Numbered from the stretch's first letter, positions 17,753 through 26,275 are shown. The stretch is DNA of 64,000 nt from Ruminococcus albus AD2013 (GCF_000526775.1 NZ_JAGS01000001.1:310001-374000), one strand, 5' to 3'. Program-made: numbers and translations. The notes: generated by a model from the letters alone, not told the origin.

Positions 17753-18698
17753 TTATTTTTCGGATATGTCATATCCGGCTTTTTCAGCTATCGCTTCTTT
17801 GAATCTTGAATATGGACGTTCTTCATTCGGATCAAATGTTATTTTTTCACCGTTTATGACATATACTTCAGTTGCATCAAGATCTTTCAATTCGGTATCT
17901 CCGTCACTTGTTCTGCGTACAATATAGTGGTAATTTCCGCCAAAGTCAGAAGCAGCTGAGTATTCATCGATCATAGCTTCAACTTTTTTTAGATACTCGT
18001 CTTTCATATCAAACTTGCTCTCATCGGTAATTTGTAAAGATAACGATATATAAGCAGTTTTAGTGTTTGCAAATGTTTTCATGTCCATATCAGACAAGAT
18101 AAGGCAATTATCCGGTGATATATATTCCTTGACTTTGTCATCGTTGTAATAAGATTCTCCTATATGTATATGGTCCGCAGCTGTATCAGAAGGAATAAGG
18201 AAAATACTATATCCGTCACCTGTTGATGTAAAAGTGAAATCGGAATCAGACTTGAGATCAAAATACTTAGGCATGATGTTTTGGCACATATCTGCTTTTA
18301 CAATATCCATCATTTCAGTATCAAGAAATGCCATCATTTCCATGTCGGCATATTTGTATACGTTTTTTTATGTACTCGATCATGCTTTGATCGTCAAATG
18401 AAGAATAGTAATAGCTTGCTCTGCTGTCAAGTTCTGTATTTCTCACGTTCCCGTTTTTGTCTTTATATTCTATATCATATATTTTGTATCTGACAGGTAG
18501 CTTTATCGGAGCTTCCTTATTGGTATAAAACCCGCTTTCGGTAACGGTTATCTTGTAGTCACCTTTAAATGTCTTGTCGAACAGCTTTTTGTATCTTCTC
18601 TCGTAATTGATTCCGCTGCACCATGAAAACCATATCCCACCTGCAACACCCACAATGGCTGCTGCGGATATCAGTGCGGCTTTTGCTTTTGTTCTCAT
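17753..18698 (-). pseudogene. Membrane-anchored hypothetical gene interrupted by a frameshift at an A7 tract
   Basis: Two overlapping frames form one gene. The first (from ATG 18698) encodes an N-terminal membrane anchor (residues about 5-25) and a soluble part; the second (ending 17753) continues a soluble domain of about 196 residues. The break falls on a run of seven adenines (minus strand, 18363-18369). Skipping one A joins MIEYIKN to VYKYADMEMM smoothly, giving about 314 residues. The total length, 946 bases, is one more than a multiple of three, as expected for one extra A. It may be a real mutation, a phase-variable tract, a programmed shift or a sequencing error. The function is unknown; it sits inside the NfeD-flotillin operon. 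Confidence 0.75.
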
Positions 18699-18741
18699 TC
18701 AAATTACCTCTTCTCTCTTTTTTTGCCTTAACCAAAAGCCG

Positions 18742-18985
18742 TCTTGTTGTCTGCCTTCTTTTGTCCTACACATAAGTTATTGTCTCTTTTTTATGTCTCT
18801 TTCTTTTGTATTTTTATACGTCCTGTTGTCTTCCTTCTTCTGTCCTACACATAAGTTATTGTCTCTTTTTTTATGTCTCTTTCTTTTGTTTTTTATACGT
18901 CCTGTTGTCTTCTTTCTTCTGTTCTACACATGGATATTTTTGTCTCTTTTATTCTTTTTGTCTCTTCTCTTGTCTTATAGTTTTT
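18742..18985. repeat. 79-bp tandem repeat, about three copies, strand-biased pyrimidine/purine
   Basis: TGTCCTACAC occurs at 18762 and 18841 and a variant, TGTTCTACAC, at 18920, each 79 bp apart. Each unit also has TTGTCT(G/T)CCTTCTT and TATGTCTCTTTCTTTTG blocks; the third copy is diverged. The plus strand is almost all T and C, so the minus-strand transcript is purine-rich. It lies between the NfeD-like gene and the frameshifted gene. Confidence 0.85.
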
Positions 18986-19039
18986 TATTTATTTCCCGTG
19001 TCATTTTGACTTTTTTTCTATCTTTACCACGGAGATCTA

Positions 19040-19774
19040 TCAAGCATCTTTTTCTACTACCACATCGTCACCGCGTACATCTACCACAACTACCTTGGTT
19101 CCTGTTTTCAGCATTTCTTCGCCCTCATTGAAAGCACCAAGCTCCATCATCTGCCCCTGCAGCGTCATGGTTATCTTTCCCATTCCCTGATTTTTCGGCG
19201 GGCAGGGGATATATACCGTTGCACTCTCGCCAATTGCGTTTCTCAGGTCAACAGTTCCGTTCTCTGCAAGTCTCATGGAAAGCTGTACCATCTTTGCTAC
19301 CAGTGCCATCGTACCGATACCAAGCAGTATTCCTACCGGAAGAGCCGCAAGACTGGGTACTCTTGAACCTACCAGAACTATCGATGACCAGCTGAACACT
19401 GTAAGGAATGCAACTATCGTCTGTAAAGTGAAGAAGTGCATCGAGGTGTCCGTAACGTTATCGTTGATAGAATGATCGTGGAAGTCGCCGCTGTGGTGTG
19501 CGTCGATATCGCCGTGTCCGCCGCTAACATCGTGGTGGATATCAAATCCGTGATGTCCGCCGATGTCATGGCCGATATCGAAGTTGTGTCCTCCCACATC
19601 GGTGTGCATATCCAGTCCCGAGGTATCGCTTACGTCGTGAGCACCGTGGTGCATTCCGAACATTGCCAGCAGGGTTTGAAGTATAAGTAACATTGTTGAA
19701 GGAAAGGCGATGCAGTAAAGTACTTTCAGCAGTCCGCTGAGCCCGTTCCACCATATATCAAATCTTTCCATCAT
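19040..19774 (-). CDS. NfeD-like membrane protein with a His/Asp/Gly-rich extramembrane insert
   Basis: A 244-residue membrane protein. A first helix spans residues about 15-38, a His-rich segment (about residues 41-105, with many HHG, DIGHD and HDVSG motifs) follows, then two or three helices (about 112-165) and a C-terminal OB-fold-like NfeD domain (about 170-244). NfeD proteins pair with flotillins, and the flotillin gene lies downstream in the same operon. The His-rich loop strongly suggests binding of Zn2+, Ni2+ or Cu2+. The start has GGAGG (minus strand) at good spacing. The insert is unusual compared with the short NfeD proteins I know. Confidence 0.8.
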   Translation of the reverse strand: MMERFDIWWNGLSGLLKVLYCIAFPSTMLLILQTLLAMFGMHHGAHDVSDTSGLDMHTDVGGHNFDIGHDIGGHHGFDIHHDVSGGHGDIDAHHSGDFHDHSINDNVTDTSMHFFTLQTIVAFLTVFSWSSIVLVGSRVPSLAALPVGILLGIGTMALVAKMVQLSMRLAENGTVDLRNAIGESATVYIPCPPKNQGMGKITMTLQGQMMELGAFNEGEEMLKTGTKVVVVDVRGDDVVVEKDA

Positions 19775-19795
19775 ATTTCCCGCCTCCTTTTACGC

Positions 19796-19857
19796 AGGTA
19801 AATTTGTCTTGTAAATTTAATTTACCTTAGTATACACCAAAACTTTTACTTTGTCAA
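19796..19857 (-). promoter_or_regulatory. Promoter and operator of the NfeD-flotillin operon
   Basis: On the minus strand TTGACA (19852-19857), 17 bp, TATACT (19829-19834). Over the predicted start site lies an inverted repeat AGGTAAATT / AATTTACCT (19796-19804 and 19819-19827), well placed for repression. Confidence 0.8.
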
Positions 19858-19936
19858 GAGGTTTTTCAAAAAAATTTTTACAGAATCGTAGTATTATAAT
19901 ATATAATACCTTTATAATATAGAAAAATCAATTCTG

Positions 19937-19955
19937 ATTTACCTTTTAGGTAAAT
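19937..19955. promoter_or_regulatory. Second copy of the operator-like palindrome
   Basis: ATTTACC-TTTTA-GGTAAAT, sharing the GGTAAAT half-site with the palindrome at 19796-19827. It lies between the two divergent promoters. Confidence 0.6.
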
Positions 19956-20025
19956 GACATATCCGCATAAAGTAAATATCTCATTCTATCAATGTAAATC
20001 TAAATGTTAAATTTCTGTGAAACTC

Positions 20026-20054
20026 TTGCAATTTTATAAAAAGTGTGGTATAGT
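20026..20054 (+). promoter_or_regulatory. sigma-A promoter of the XRE regulator
   Basis: TTGCAA, 17 bp, TATAGT; about 40 bases before the start at 20093. Confidence 0.75.
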
Positions 20055-20092
20055 ATACGTAAACAGAATTGACACGTAAAGGAGGCTAACAA

Positions 20093-20620
20093 ATGGACGC
20101 AAAGAATATAGGCCGTATTATAAAGGAAGCCCGCCTCGCAAAAAAGATGACACAGAACGAGGTAGTAGGCGATTTCATAACAAGAAATATGCTGAGCCAG
20201 ATAGAGAGCGGCAGTGCGATGCCGTCGGTAAAGACCCTTGAATATCTCTGCAAAGTGCTTGATATACAGCTTGAAGCCTACGATACCTCACCTGCCGCAG
20301 ATACAGGTATGGTGAGTTATATCGAACTTCGTAACCTCTACGCAGCAGGCGTTTATGAGGAGATAGTAAAAGCGGAGCCGCCCCACGGCTACATCGATGA
20401 GTTTACAGCACTGAAAGCCCGTGCTTGCCTGCATCTTGCGGAACAGCTTACAGAGAATGACGACATAGCAGCTTTTCAGCGGGCAGTAGAACTTGCCAAA
20501 AAGGCACAGGAACTTTCAACACAAGGTATTTTTGCAGATATAAACGCTCATGACAAAGCTGAACAGCTCATAAAAAAAGCCGCTGCAAAGCTGAGCGCTT
20601 ATTACAGCAGCCTTATCTGA
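20093..20620 (+). CDS. XRE-family transcriptional regulator with helical C-terminal domain
   Basis: A 175-residue protein with a classic XRE helix-turn-helix at residues 5-60 (KMTQNEVVGDFITRNMLSQIESG) and an alpha-helical C-terminal region that looks TPR-like. AAAGGAGG lies 7 bases before the ATG. It is divergent from the NfeD-flotillin operon and the shared 318-bp spacer holds two GGTAAAT palindromes, so it likely controls that operon and itself. It forms an operon with the small membrane protein that follows. The ligand or signal is unknown. Confidence 0.85.
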   Translation: MDAKNIGRIIKEARLAKKMTQNEVVGDFITRNMLSQIESGSAMPSVKTLEYLCKVLDIQLEAYDTSPAADTGMVSYIELRNLYAAGVYEEIVKAEPPHGYIDEFTALKARACLHLAEQLTENDDIAAFQRAVELAKKAQELSTQGIFADINAHDKAEQLIKKAAAKLSAYYSSLI

Positions 20621-20644
20621 TAATAGATAAAGGAGAACAACATT

Positions 20645-20902
20645 ATGGATTTCATTATAGATATAGCAGAAGAATTTGTTATCGGTTTTCTTAACAGCAG
20701 ATATGTACCCCGTCCGGTAAGGATTATCCTCCGTGCAATGTTTTTCATGCTCTGCATAGCAGTAAGCATATTTGTGATAGCCGCAGGCATCTATGTTATC
20801 CTGAAACATTCCATCGCCATAGGTTCGGTTTGCGCAGTTATGGGTGTGACTATGCTGATACGTTCAGCAAAAATGTTCATCGGTGCACTCAGCAGAAACT
20901 GA
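20645..20902 (+). CDS. Small two-helix membrane protein
   Basis: An 85-residue protein with two hydrophobic segments (about 30-50 and 55-75) and basic ends. It starts 24 bases after the XRE gene with AAAGGAG upstream, so it is translated from the same message. I recognise no family. As it travels with a regulator facing the NfeD-flotillin operon, it may act at the same membrane site or as a signal-sensing partner of the regulator. Confidence 0.65.
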   Translation: MDFIIDIAEEFVIGFLNSRYVPRPVRIILRAMFFMLCIAVSIFVIAAGIYVILKHSIAIGSVCAVMGVTMLIRSAKMFIGALSRN

Positions 20903-20918
20903 AAATCCAAATTTCAAG

Positions 20919-20962
20919 CCATAGTATTTCCGATCATTTGTCAGAAGTACTATGGTATTTTT
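20919..20962 (+). terminator. Terminator after the XRE operon
   Basis: A 12-bp stem, CCATAGTATTTC / GAAGTACTATGG, followed by TATTTTTATT. Confidence 0.8.
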
Positions 20963-20963
20963 A

Positions 20964-20992
20964 TTGACATTTCTTAACCGCTGTGCTATAAT
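20964..20992 (+). promoter_or_regulatory. Upstream sigma-A promoter of the DtxR-like gene
   Basis: TTGACA, 17 bp, TATAAT. It overlaps the end of the preceding terminator tail. Confidence 0.7.
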
Positions 20993-21073
20993 GATTTCTA
21001 ACAAAAATCGGAAGAGCGCAGTACAAAAAAAATGACGGCTATAATCTTCTGCCAAATATTTCTTTTGTACCAC

Positions 21074-21102
21074 TTGCAATATTTAAAAAAATGTGTTATA
21101 AT
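21074..21102 (+). promoter_or_regulatory. Downstream sigma-A promoter of the DtxR-like gene
   Basis: TTGCAA, 17 bp, TATAAT, about 30 bases before the TTG start. Two tandem promoters suggest dual control. Confidence 0.7.
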
Positions 21103-21134
21103 ATAGTATAATTAATTACAACGGAGGTGCAGCT

Positions 21135-21512
21135 TTGAAAATACAGGAATCTGCCGAGAATTATCTTGAAAGCATACTCATGATCAGTGAGCGCAAAGGC
21201 GATGTAAGAAGCATCGATATAGTCAACGAACTTGAATTTTCCAAGCCCAGCGTCAGCATAGCCATGAAGAATCTTCGTGAGAACGGATATATCCTCGTTG
21301 ATAAGGATGGCTACATCACACTTACAGATAAAGGTATGGAGATAGCTGCAAAAATGTATGAGCGTCATAAGCTGTTTTCCAAGCTGTTCGTATCATTGGG
21401 CGTAAGCGAAGCTACCGCTTCCAAAGACGCCTGCCGTGTTGAACATATCCTCAGCGATGAGACATATGCGGCTATCAAGAAGGTTTTGAAAGAAAAAGGT
21501 CTTGTGGAATAA
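21135..21512 (+). CDS. DtxR/MntR-family metal-dependent regulator, short form
   Basis: A 125-residue protein with a winged-helix domain (residues 1-65) and a short dimerisation/metal-binding segment (66-125) carrying ERHKLF and CRVEHILSDE, the usual ligands of DtxR-type Fe2+/Mn2+ repressors. The SH3-like third domain is absent, as in MntR. It starts with TTG, set by ACGGAGG eight bases upstream. No transport gene adjoins it, so its regulon is elsewhere. Likely role: Mn2+ or Fe2+ dependent repression; the metal is not certain. Confidence 0.85.
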   Translation: MKIQESAENYLESILMISERKGDVRSIDIVNELEFSKPSVSIAMKNLRENGYILVDKDGYITLTDKGMEIAAKMYERHKLFSKLFVSLGVSEATASKDACRVEHILSDETYAAIKKVLKEKGLVE

Positions 21513-21525
21513 TTTCATAAAAATC

Positions 21526-21555
21526 AACGGCGGAGCGTGTAGCCCCGCCGTTTTT
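21526..21555. terminator. Shared terminator of convergent genes
   Basis: AACGGCGG / CCGCCGTT with a 9-11 base loop and T/A runs on both sides, between the DtxR-like and HD genes. Confidence 0.8.
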
Positions 21556-22111
21556 ATTTTCCGAGTTTATCCAGTGTTTCGTCAAGTATCACTTTTCGGA
21601 GTTCTGTCAGCCATTCCGAGAAAGCCACAGTATCTGTACCGTAAGTCAGATTTAACTCACGCTCATTTTCAGACCATGTATCCAGCGGTGATTCATTGTG
21701 CTGTATCAGGGCTTCAAGCTTGTCAAGTGCCTTGAACAGTTTTGCTTCTATCGTTTTCTGTTCTTCCATCTCCCGATACAGTGCCTTGAAATAAGAAGAA
21801 ATTTCCGCGGGCAGAGAACCTACCCATTTATTCAGAAGTCTGTCTTCGGTCTCACGGTCTTTGTCAGTTTTGCTGAATGTGGGTATGTCACCTGTGAAAC
21901 ATTCCCCAAGGTCGTGTATAATGCACATTGCAGTCAGCTTGTTTATGTCGGCTTCGGAAAATTCTCCGCGAAGGAGTATCGCCATCAGCGCTAGCCGCCA
22001 GCTGTGTTCTGCCACACTTTCGGTACGTCTTCCTGAGGTCGTACAGTGCCTTGTGGTGTCTTTCAACTTTTCTGCGGTGTGCAGTATTTCCAGATATTCT
22101 TTCGGTGTCAT
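21554..22111 (-). CDS. HD-domain hydrolase (YfbR-like)
   Basis: A 185-residue HD-superfamily protein. The phosphohydrolase ligands are visible as VAEHSW (His, about residue 35) and IIHDLGE (His-Asp, about residue 65). It resembles 5'-deoxynucleotidase YfbR and related HD hydrolases; the natural substrate is not certain. The start at 22111 is preferred because GGAGG is 4 bases upstream, while the longer frame from 22129 would overlap the upstream gene. It is co-directional with the FAD-dependent oxidoreductase gene, with 14 bases between. Confidence 0.83.
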   Translation of the reverse strand: MTPKEYLEILHTAEKLKDTTRHCTTSGRRTESVAEHSWRLALMAILLRGEFSEADINKLTAMCIIHDLGECFTGDIPTFSKTDKDRETEDRLLNKWVGSLPAEISSYFKALYREMEEQKTIEAKLFKALDKLEALIQHNESPLDTWSENERELNLTYGTDTVAFSEWLTELRKVILDETLDKLGK

Positions 22112-22125
22112 GCTTCCTCCGTATA

Positions 22126-23712
22126 TCATGGCGCTATCTCAGCCATTATCTTCAGTGCTGTGTTCAATCCGTCTACTGCCGCACTCATTATTCCTCCTGC
22201 ATAGCCAGCACCCTCACCGCAGGGGTAAAGATTTTCACAGGAAAGGGAAGTCATTTTGTCTTTGTCCCTTGTTATCCTCACTGGTGAACTCGTCCTCGTT
22301 TCGGGTGCACAGAGAAGTGCTTTTCCGTCCCCGAAGCATTTCATCTTTCTTGAAAAAACTTTCAGCCCCGTGCGCATCATTTCTGTCACCTGCTTAGGGA
22401 AAATTTTCTCGTAATCCACTGCTGTCACTCCGAGAGAATAGCTTGGTTCTATGTCCGTATCTAGGTCTGCTTTGCCATCAAGAAATCCCTTTACGCTTGA
22501 AGCGCAAGCCTTGTAACTGCCCGCAGCCTTGTAAGCTTTCTGCTCTATTTCCCGAGCAAAGTACATACCGTCAAGGGGCTTACTGCCGAAATCTTCTGGT
22601 GTTACCGATACCACCAGCGCCGAATTTGCATTCACGCCGTCTCGGGCGAATACGCTCATACCGTTGGTGACAGTACCGCTAGTTTCCGAAGCAGCTGGCA
22701 CTACCGTACCACCCGGGCACATACAAAAAGTGTACGCCGCCCGACCGCTTTTGTCGCGGTGAGAAAGCTGATATTCGCCCTTTGGCAGCATGGGACTTCC
22801 CGCATACTCTCCGTACAGGCTTCTGTCAACCTCCGTCTGTCTGTGCTCTATCCTCGCACCAACCGAGAACGGCTTAGCTTCAAGGAATATCCCTTTCCTG
22901 TGAAGCATCTCGAATGTATTTCTTGCCGAATGTCCTATCGCCAGTACAACAGCGGAGACTTCTTCTCGTCCCTCCGTAAATTTTACAGCCTCGGCACGCC
23001 TGCCATCCAGTTCGATATCGTTAAGCTCTGTACCGAACCTTATCTCTCCCCCAAGCTCGATAATGCGTTCCCTTATCGCCTTTACAACTCCCCTCAGCCT
23101 GTCCGTGCCGATGTGGGGCTTAGCCTTTGTGAGTATCTCCTCGGGAGCTCCAAAGTTCACCATTCTCTCCAGCACGTATCTGCAAAGTGGGTCTTTTATC
23201 CTCGTTGTGAGTTTTCCGTCCGAGAATGTTCCTGCACCGCCCTCACCGAATTGTATGTTGGATTCTTCATTGAGTATTCCCGTGCTCATGAAACTTTCCA
23301 CCGAAGCCACACGGTCTTCAATGCACTCGCCCCGTTCAAGTATAAGGGGACGATATCCCTGTTCAGCCAGCGCCAGTCCGCAGAACATTCCTGCAGGACC
23401 GAAACCTGCGATGACCACACGTCCCCTGACTTTGTTCTTCGATATCACAGGGTCGAATCCCGCAGGCGCAGCATAGATAAATGCTGCGTTCTTTTCCGCC
23501 ACACGTCTTTCTGCTTCACTGCTTCCAAGGGTGAATATCACCGAATGTACATAGTGTATATTATTTCTCTTTCTCGCATCGAGAGAAGTCTTGTATATAT
23601 GGGCGCCGTGTATTTCAGCAGGCGATACCCCGAGCTTTTTTCGTGCCGTTTCAATTACACTTTTCTCATCTGTTCCCGGTGCGGAACTTATCATATTTAC
23701 TATAACAGGCAT
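22126..23712 (-). CDS. FAD-dependent oxidoreductase (COG2509-like)
   Basis: A 528-residue flavoprotein. An N-terminal domain of about 95 residues precedes the Rossmann motif VVIAGFGPAGMFCGLALA (about residues 98-115), and further FAD contacts follow (GEGGAGTFSDGKLT near residue 180; CGEGAGYAGGIMSA near the C-terminus). This is the uncharacterised FAD-dependent dehydrogenase family found widely in Firmicutes. The start at 23712 is fixed by TTTTTTGGAGG; the longer frame to 23955 runs into the YbbR-domain gene. Physiological substrate is unknown. Confidence 0.87.
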   Translation of the reverse strand: MPVIVNMISSAPGTDEKSVIETARKKLGVSPAEIHGAHIYKTSLDARKRNNIHYVHSVIFTLGSSEAERRVAEKNAAFIYAAPAGFDPVISKNKVRGRVVIAGFGPAGMFCGLALAEQGYRPLILERGECIEDRVASVESFMSTGILNEESNIQFGEGGAGTFSDGKLTTRIKDPLCRYVLERMVNFGAPEEILTKAKPHIGTDRLRGVVKAIRERIIELGGEIRFGTELNDIELDGRRAEAVKFTEGREEVSAVVLAIGHSARNTFEMLHRKGIFLEAKPFSVGARIEHRQTEVDRSLYGEYAGSPMLPKGEYQLSHRDKSGRAAYTFCMCPGGTVVPAASETSGTVTNGMSVFARDGVNANSALVVSVTPEDFGSKPLDGMYFAREIEQKAYKAAGSYKACASSVKGFLDGKADLDTDIEPSYSLGVTAVDYEKIFPKQVTEMMRTGLKVFSRKMKCFGDGKALLCAPETRTSSPVRITRDKDKMTSLSCENLYPCGEGAGYAGGIMSAAVDGLNTALKIMAEIAP

Positions 23713-23724
23713 TTTTGTACCTCC

Positions 23725-23760
23725 AAAAAAGCGGCTCGACATTTTCCGCGCCGAACCGCT
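23725..23760 (-). terminator. Terminator of the cdaA-cdaR operon fused to the next ribosome site
   Basis: The stem AGCGGTTCG / CGAGCCGCT ends in TTTTTTGGAGG on the minus strand. Its T run directly joins the ribosome site of the FAD gene. Confidence 0.7.
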
Positions 23761-23773
23761 GTTTATCATTTTA

Positions 23774-25120
23774 TTATGAGATCGCAGAGTCTGCAGAACT
23801 GCTTTCGTTTGTTTTCGGTTTGGATACAGTGATCTGCACCTCGTTTGTACCGAAGCACCAGACGTTCTTTTTGCCCTCTGCGTATACAGTTGCTTCCTTG
23901 GTATATGAACCGACTTCCTTGATATCACTGAGTGATACTTTTGCGTGGATATCATCGTCTGTCAGGCTCTCTATCACTTCGGTCGGGCCGTAAAGCACCA
24001 CATTCGGCAGCTTTTCATTCTCTATCTCGCTGGTGAATACGGCTGGAGTACCTACAAGGTCTATGTTCTCCGAATCTAGGGTGAATGTTGCAGAGCTGTA
24101 ACCCTCTTTGTCGAAGCTGACGGTTATTGAATCACTGCCGCTCATATTGACTTCACCTTTGTTCTTCTGAGGTATCTTAAAGGAGAATTTTCTTTTGAGG
24201 TCGATACTGCTCAGTGGAATATCACCAAGTACTATATCCTCCTCGTCGGGATCGTCAAGATGCGGCGTTATCACCGCTACCTTGTCATCAGAGAGCTTCA
24301 TCGGTATCGAAGATGTATCAAATCCCTCAGGCACACCAGTGATATTCACCTTCAGGTTAAGCACTTTCTTTTTGAAGATCTCGAACTTTACATTGTAATC
24401 CGAAGCACTTCCTGCAGTGAATTTCGAGCTGTCCAGCTTGTTGCTGTCAGCATCGTAGAATACCAGTTCCTCCGCCTGCATAGATTTATCTTCCGAAAGC
24501 TTTTTGGATTTCGATATCCTTGCCGATACTCTGTCTATCTTGTCAAGCTCGTTTTTGGGACCGCTGATAGTTATTTCCTCAGGTGTCACCGAGGTCTTGT
24601 TAAGAGTATAGCCTTCTTCCGCCGAAACCAGCGGAGCTTCCGCAGTTACCTCGATAGTCTTCTGAGTTATCCTGTCAAAATCTACATCAATGGTATCTGG
24701 CGATACCGACACTATCGTACATCTGTCCGCGGGATGATTGCTTTTCACGTCGATATCCAGCGTATACATGCCTTCTTTTGTCACATCTTTAAGATTCACC
24801 GTAGCGATAAGATCATTTTCCGTATACGTTCCTATCTCATAGTTCATGCCTTTTATTTCCACATCTACGGTAATATCCTTGTAATTCAGAGCCTCCAGAC
24901 CTTTATCCTCAGCTATGGTGCCGTTCATATTGAAATCAACATGAACACCCGTTATAGTCTTGTTTATGGTCGGGAACTGGGTTATTGACATTATGAACCA
25001 GCTTATCACCGCGATAATGAAAGCCAGTATCCTCAGCGAAAAGTCTGTGCCCTTGTCTTTGATGTTCTTGATCTTCTTGGATATCGGAGTGTTCTTGGCG
25101 TTATCTTTTACTTCTTCCAT
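23774..25120 (-). CDS. cdaR: YbbR-domain protein (CdaR), regulator of diadenylate cyclase
   Basis: A 448-residue protein with one N-terminal membrane helix (about 30-50) and repeated beta-rich YbbR domains to about residue 425, which lie outside the membrane, plus an Asn/Ser-rich tail. CdaR proteins bind and tune CdaA in other Firmicutes. Its start overlaps the end of cdaA by 13 bases, so translation is coupled. glmM, the usual third gene, is not next to it here; an FAD-dependent oxidoreductase gene follows instead. Confidence 0.9.
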   Translation of the reverse strand: MEEVKDNAKNTPISKKIKNIKDKGTDFSLRILAFIIAVISWFIMSITQFPTINKTITGVHVDFNMNGTIAEDKGLEALNYKDITVDVEIKGMNYEIGTYTENDLIATVNLKDVTKEGMYTLDIDVKSNHPADRCTIVSVSPDTIDVDFDRITQKTIEVTAEAPLVSAEEGYTLNKTSVTPEEITISGPKNELDKIDRVSARISKSKKLSEDKSMQAEELVFYDADSNKLDSSKFTAGSASDYNVKFEIFKKKVLNLKVNITGVPEGFDTSSIPMKLSDDKVAVITPHLDDPDEEDIVLGDIPLSSIDLKRKFSFKIPQKNKGEVNMSGSDSITVSFDKEGYSSATFTLDSENIDLVGTPAVFTSEIENEKLPNVVLYGPTEVIESLTDDDIHAKVSLSDIKEVGSYTKEATVYAEGKKNVWCFGTNEVQITVSKPKTNESSSADSAIS

Positions 25121-25989
25121 CTTGAGAACACCCTTCCTGCTAAAGATTTTTCTTTGCCCGAGCTGCTTTCCTTATCGGTTATCAGCGAGGAAGTCAGCAG
25201 CTTTTTCAGGGATTCTTTGGTGTATCCCCTTGTAAGCTCGCCGTTCTCAGCCACCGATATAGCACCTGTCTCCTCGGATACAACTATTACCAGTGCGTCC
25301 GAATTCTCGCTCATGCCGATAGCAGCTCTGTGTCTTGAACCCAGCTGCTTGTTTATCAGCTCGTCTTTCTGCGGCCTTGGCAGAAAACAGCCTGCCGCAA
25401 GTATTATACCGTCCCTGACTATCACCGCGCCGTCATGCAGCGGAGTATTGGGGTAAAAGATATTTCCGAATACAGCAACAGACGGCGTACAGTTGAGTAC
25501 TGTGCCCGTAGCTATCTGCTCACCCAGTTTTGTCTTGCGTTCACATATTATCAGCGCACCCGTCTTGCTCGATGACAGATTCTGTGCCGCGTCGCATATA
25601 GCTTCTATCGCACCGCTCCATTTCATCTCATCCGAGGTCGCGTCCTGCGGATTAAGGAAACTCAGCTCTGCTATCTTTGTACGTCCCACTTTTTCCAGCA
25701 TACGCCGAAGCTCGGGCTGGAAAAGTATGATAAGTGCCAGAAAGCCCCACTGAAAACACAGTTTCAGCAGAAAGCGCATAGTGTTGAGATTGAACAGGTA
25801 AGCCACCGCATAGCTTCCAAGCAGCACCGCGATACCCTTTGTCAGCTGCTGTGCCCTTGTCTCACGGATAAGCTTGATGCCGTTGTATATAAGAAAATAA
25901 AGTATGATTATGTCAACAATATCGTTTATACGTATATTGAGAAACACGCCCCATATAGAATTCAAGGTCTCTTGTATTGACTGAAGCAT
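25108..25989 (-). CDS. cdaA: Membrane diadenylate cyclase CdaA
   Basis: A 293-residue protein with three N-terminal membrane helices (about 20-100) and a DAC domain (about 105-265) bearing the catalytic motifs DGAVIVRDG and RHRAAIG. It makes cyclic di-AMP from two ATP, a messenger for K+ balance, osmotic control and cell-wall stress. The ATG at 25989 is chosen because AAAGGG is 8 bases upstream; a TTG at 26007 is also in frame. CdaR overlaps its 3' end. Confidence 0.93.
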   Translation of the reverse strand: MLQSIQETLNSIWGVFLNIRINDIVDIIILYFLIYNGIKLIRETRAQQLTKGIAVLLGSYAVAYLFNLNTMRFLLKLCFQWGFLALIILFQPELRRMLEKVGRTKIAELSFLNPQDATSDEMKWSGAIEAICDAAQNLSSSKTGALIICERKTKLGEQIATGTVLNCTPSVAVFGNIFYPNTPLHDGAVIVRDGIILAAGCFLPRPQKDELINKQLGSRHRAAIGMSENSDALVIVVSEETGAISVAENGELTRGYTKESLKKLLTSSLITDKESSSGKEKSLAGRVFSRWKK

Positions 25990-26036
25990 ATTCCACACCC
26001 TTTGCAAAAAAGTAAATGAACTCTACATTCTTTAAT

Positions 26037-26065
26037 ATTATAGCATAATCCATAAAAAAGTACAA
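26037..26065 (-). promoter_or_regulatory. sigma-A promoter of cdaA-cdaR
   Basis: TTGTAC, 17 bp, TATAAT on the minus strand, about 50 bases upstream of cdaA. Confidence 0.7.
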
Positions 26066-26240
26066 GACTTCACACCTGAAATTTTTATACAAATTGTAAC
26101 TTATCTCCCAATATTTTTTCATACTTGTTACAAAAGCGTATCAGCCCGATAATACGCACTATTCCCGCCCTTAATACCCTCTTCGAACCGTATTTGCAGC
26201 TCCAAATGGTTAAAATTTCGGTACAATTTTCCATATATCA

Positions 26241-26269
26241 TTGACAAAAATAAAATATCAGCGTATAAT
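26241..26269 (+). promoter_or_regulatory. sigma-A promoter of mgtE
   Basis: TTGACA, 17 bp, TATAAT. The predicted start near 26276 leaves a leader of about 208 bases before mgtE. Confidence 0.8.
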
Positions 26270-26275
26270 AAATAT

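Noticed and set aside
18607..19131. Plus-strand Phe/Leu-rich ORF of 174 codons
   Set aside because: It is the translation of the T/C-rich tandem repeat and antisense of two minus-strand genes.
22759..23832. Plus-strand 357-codon ORF
   Set aside because: Antisense shadow of the FAD oxidoreductase gene, with no ribosome site and a nonsense composition.
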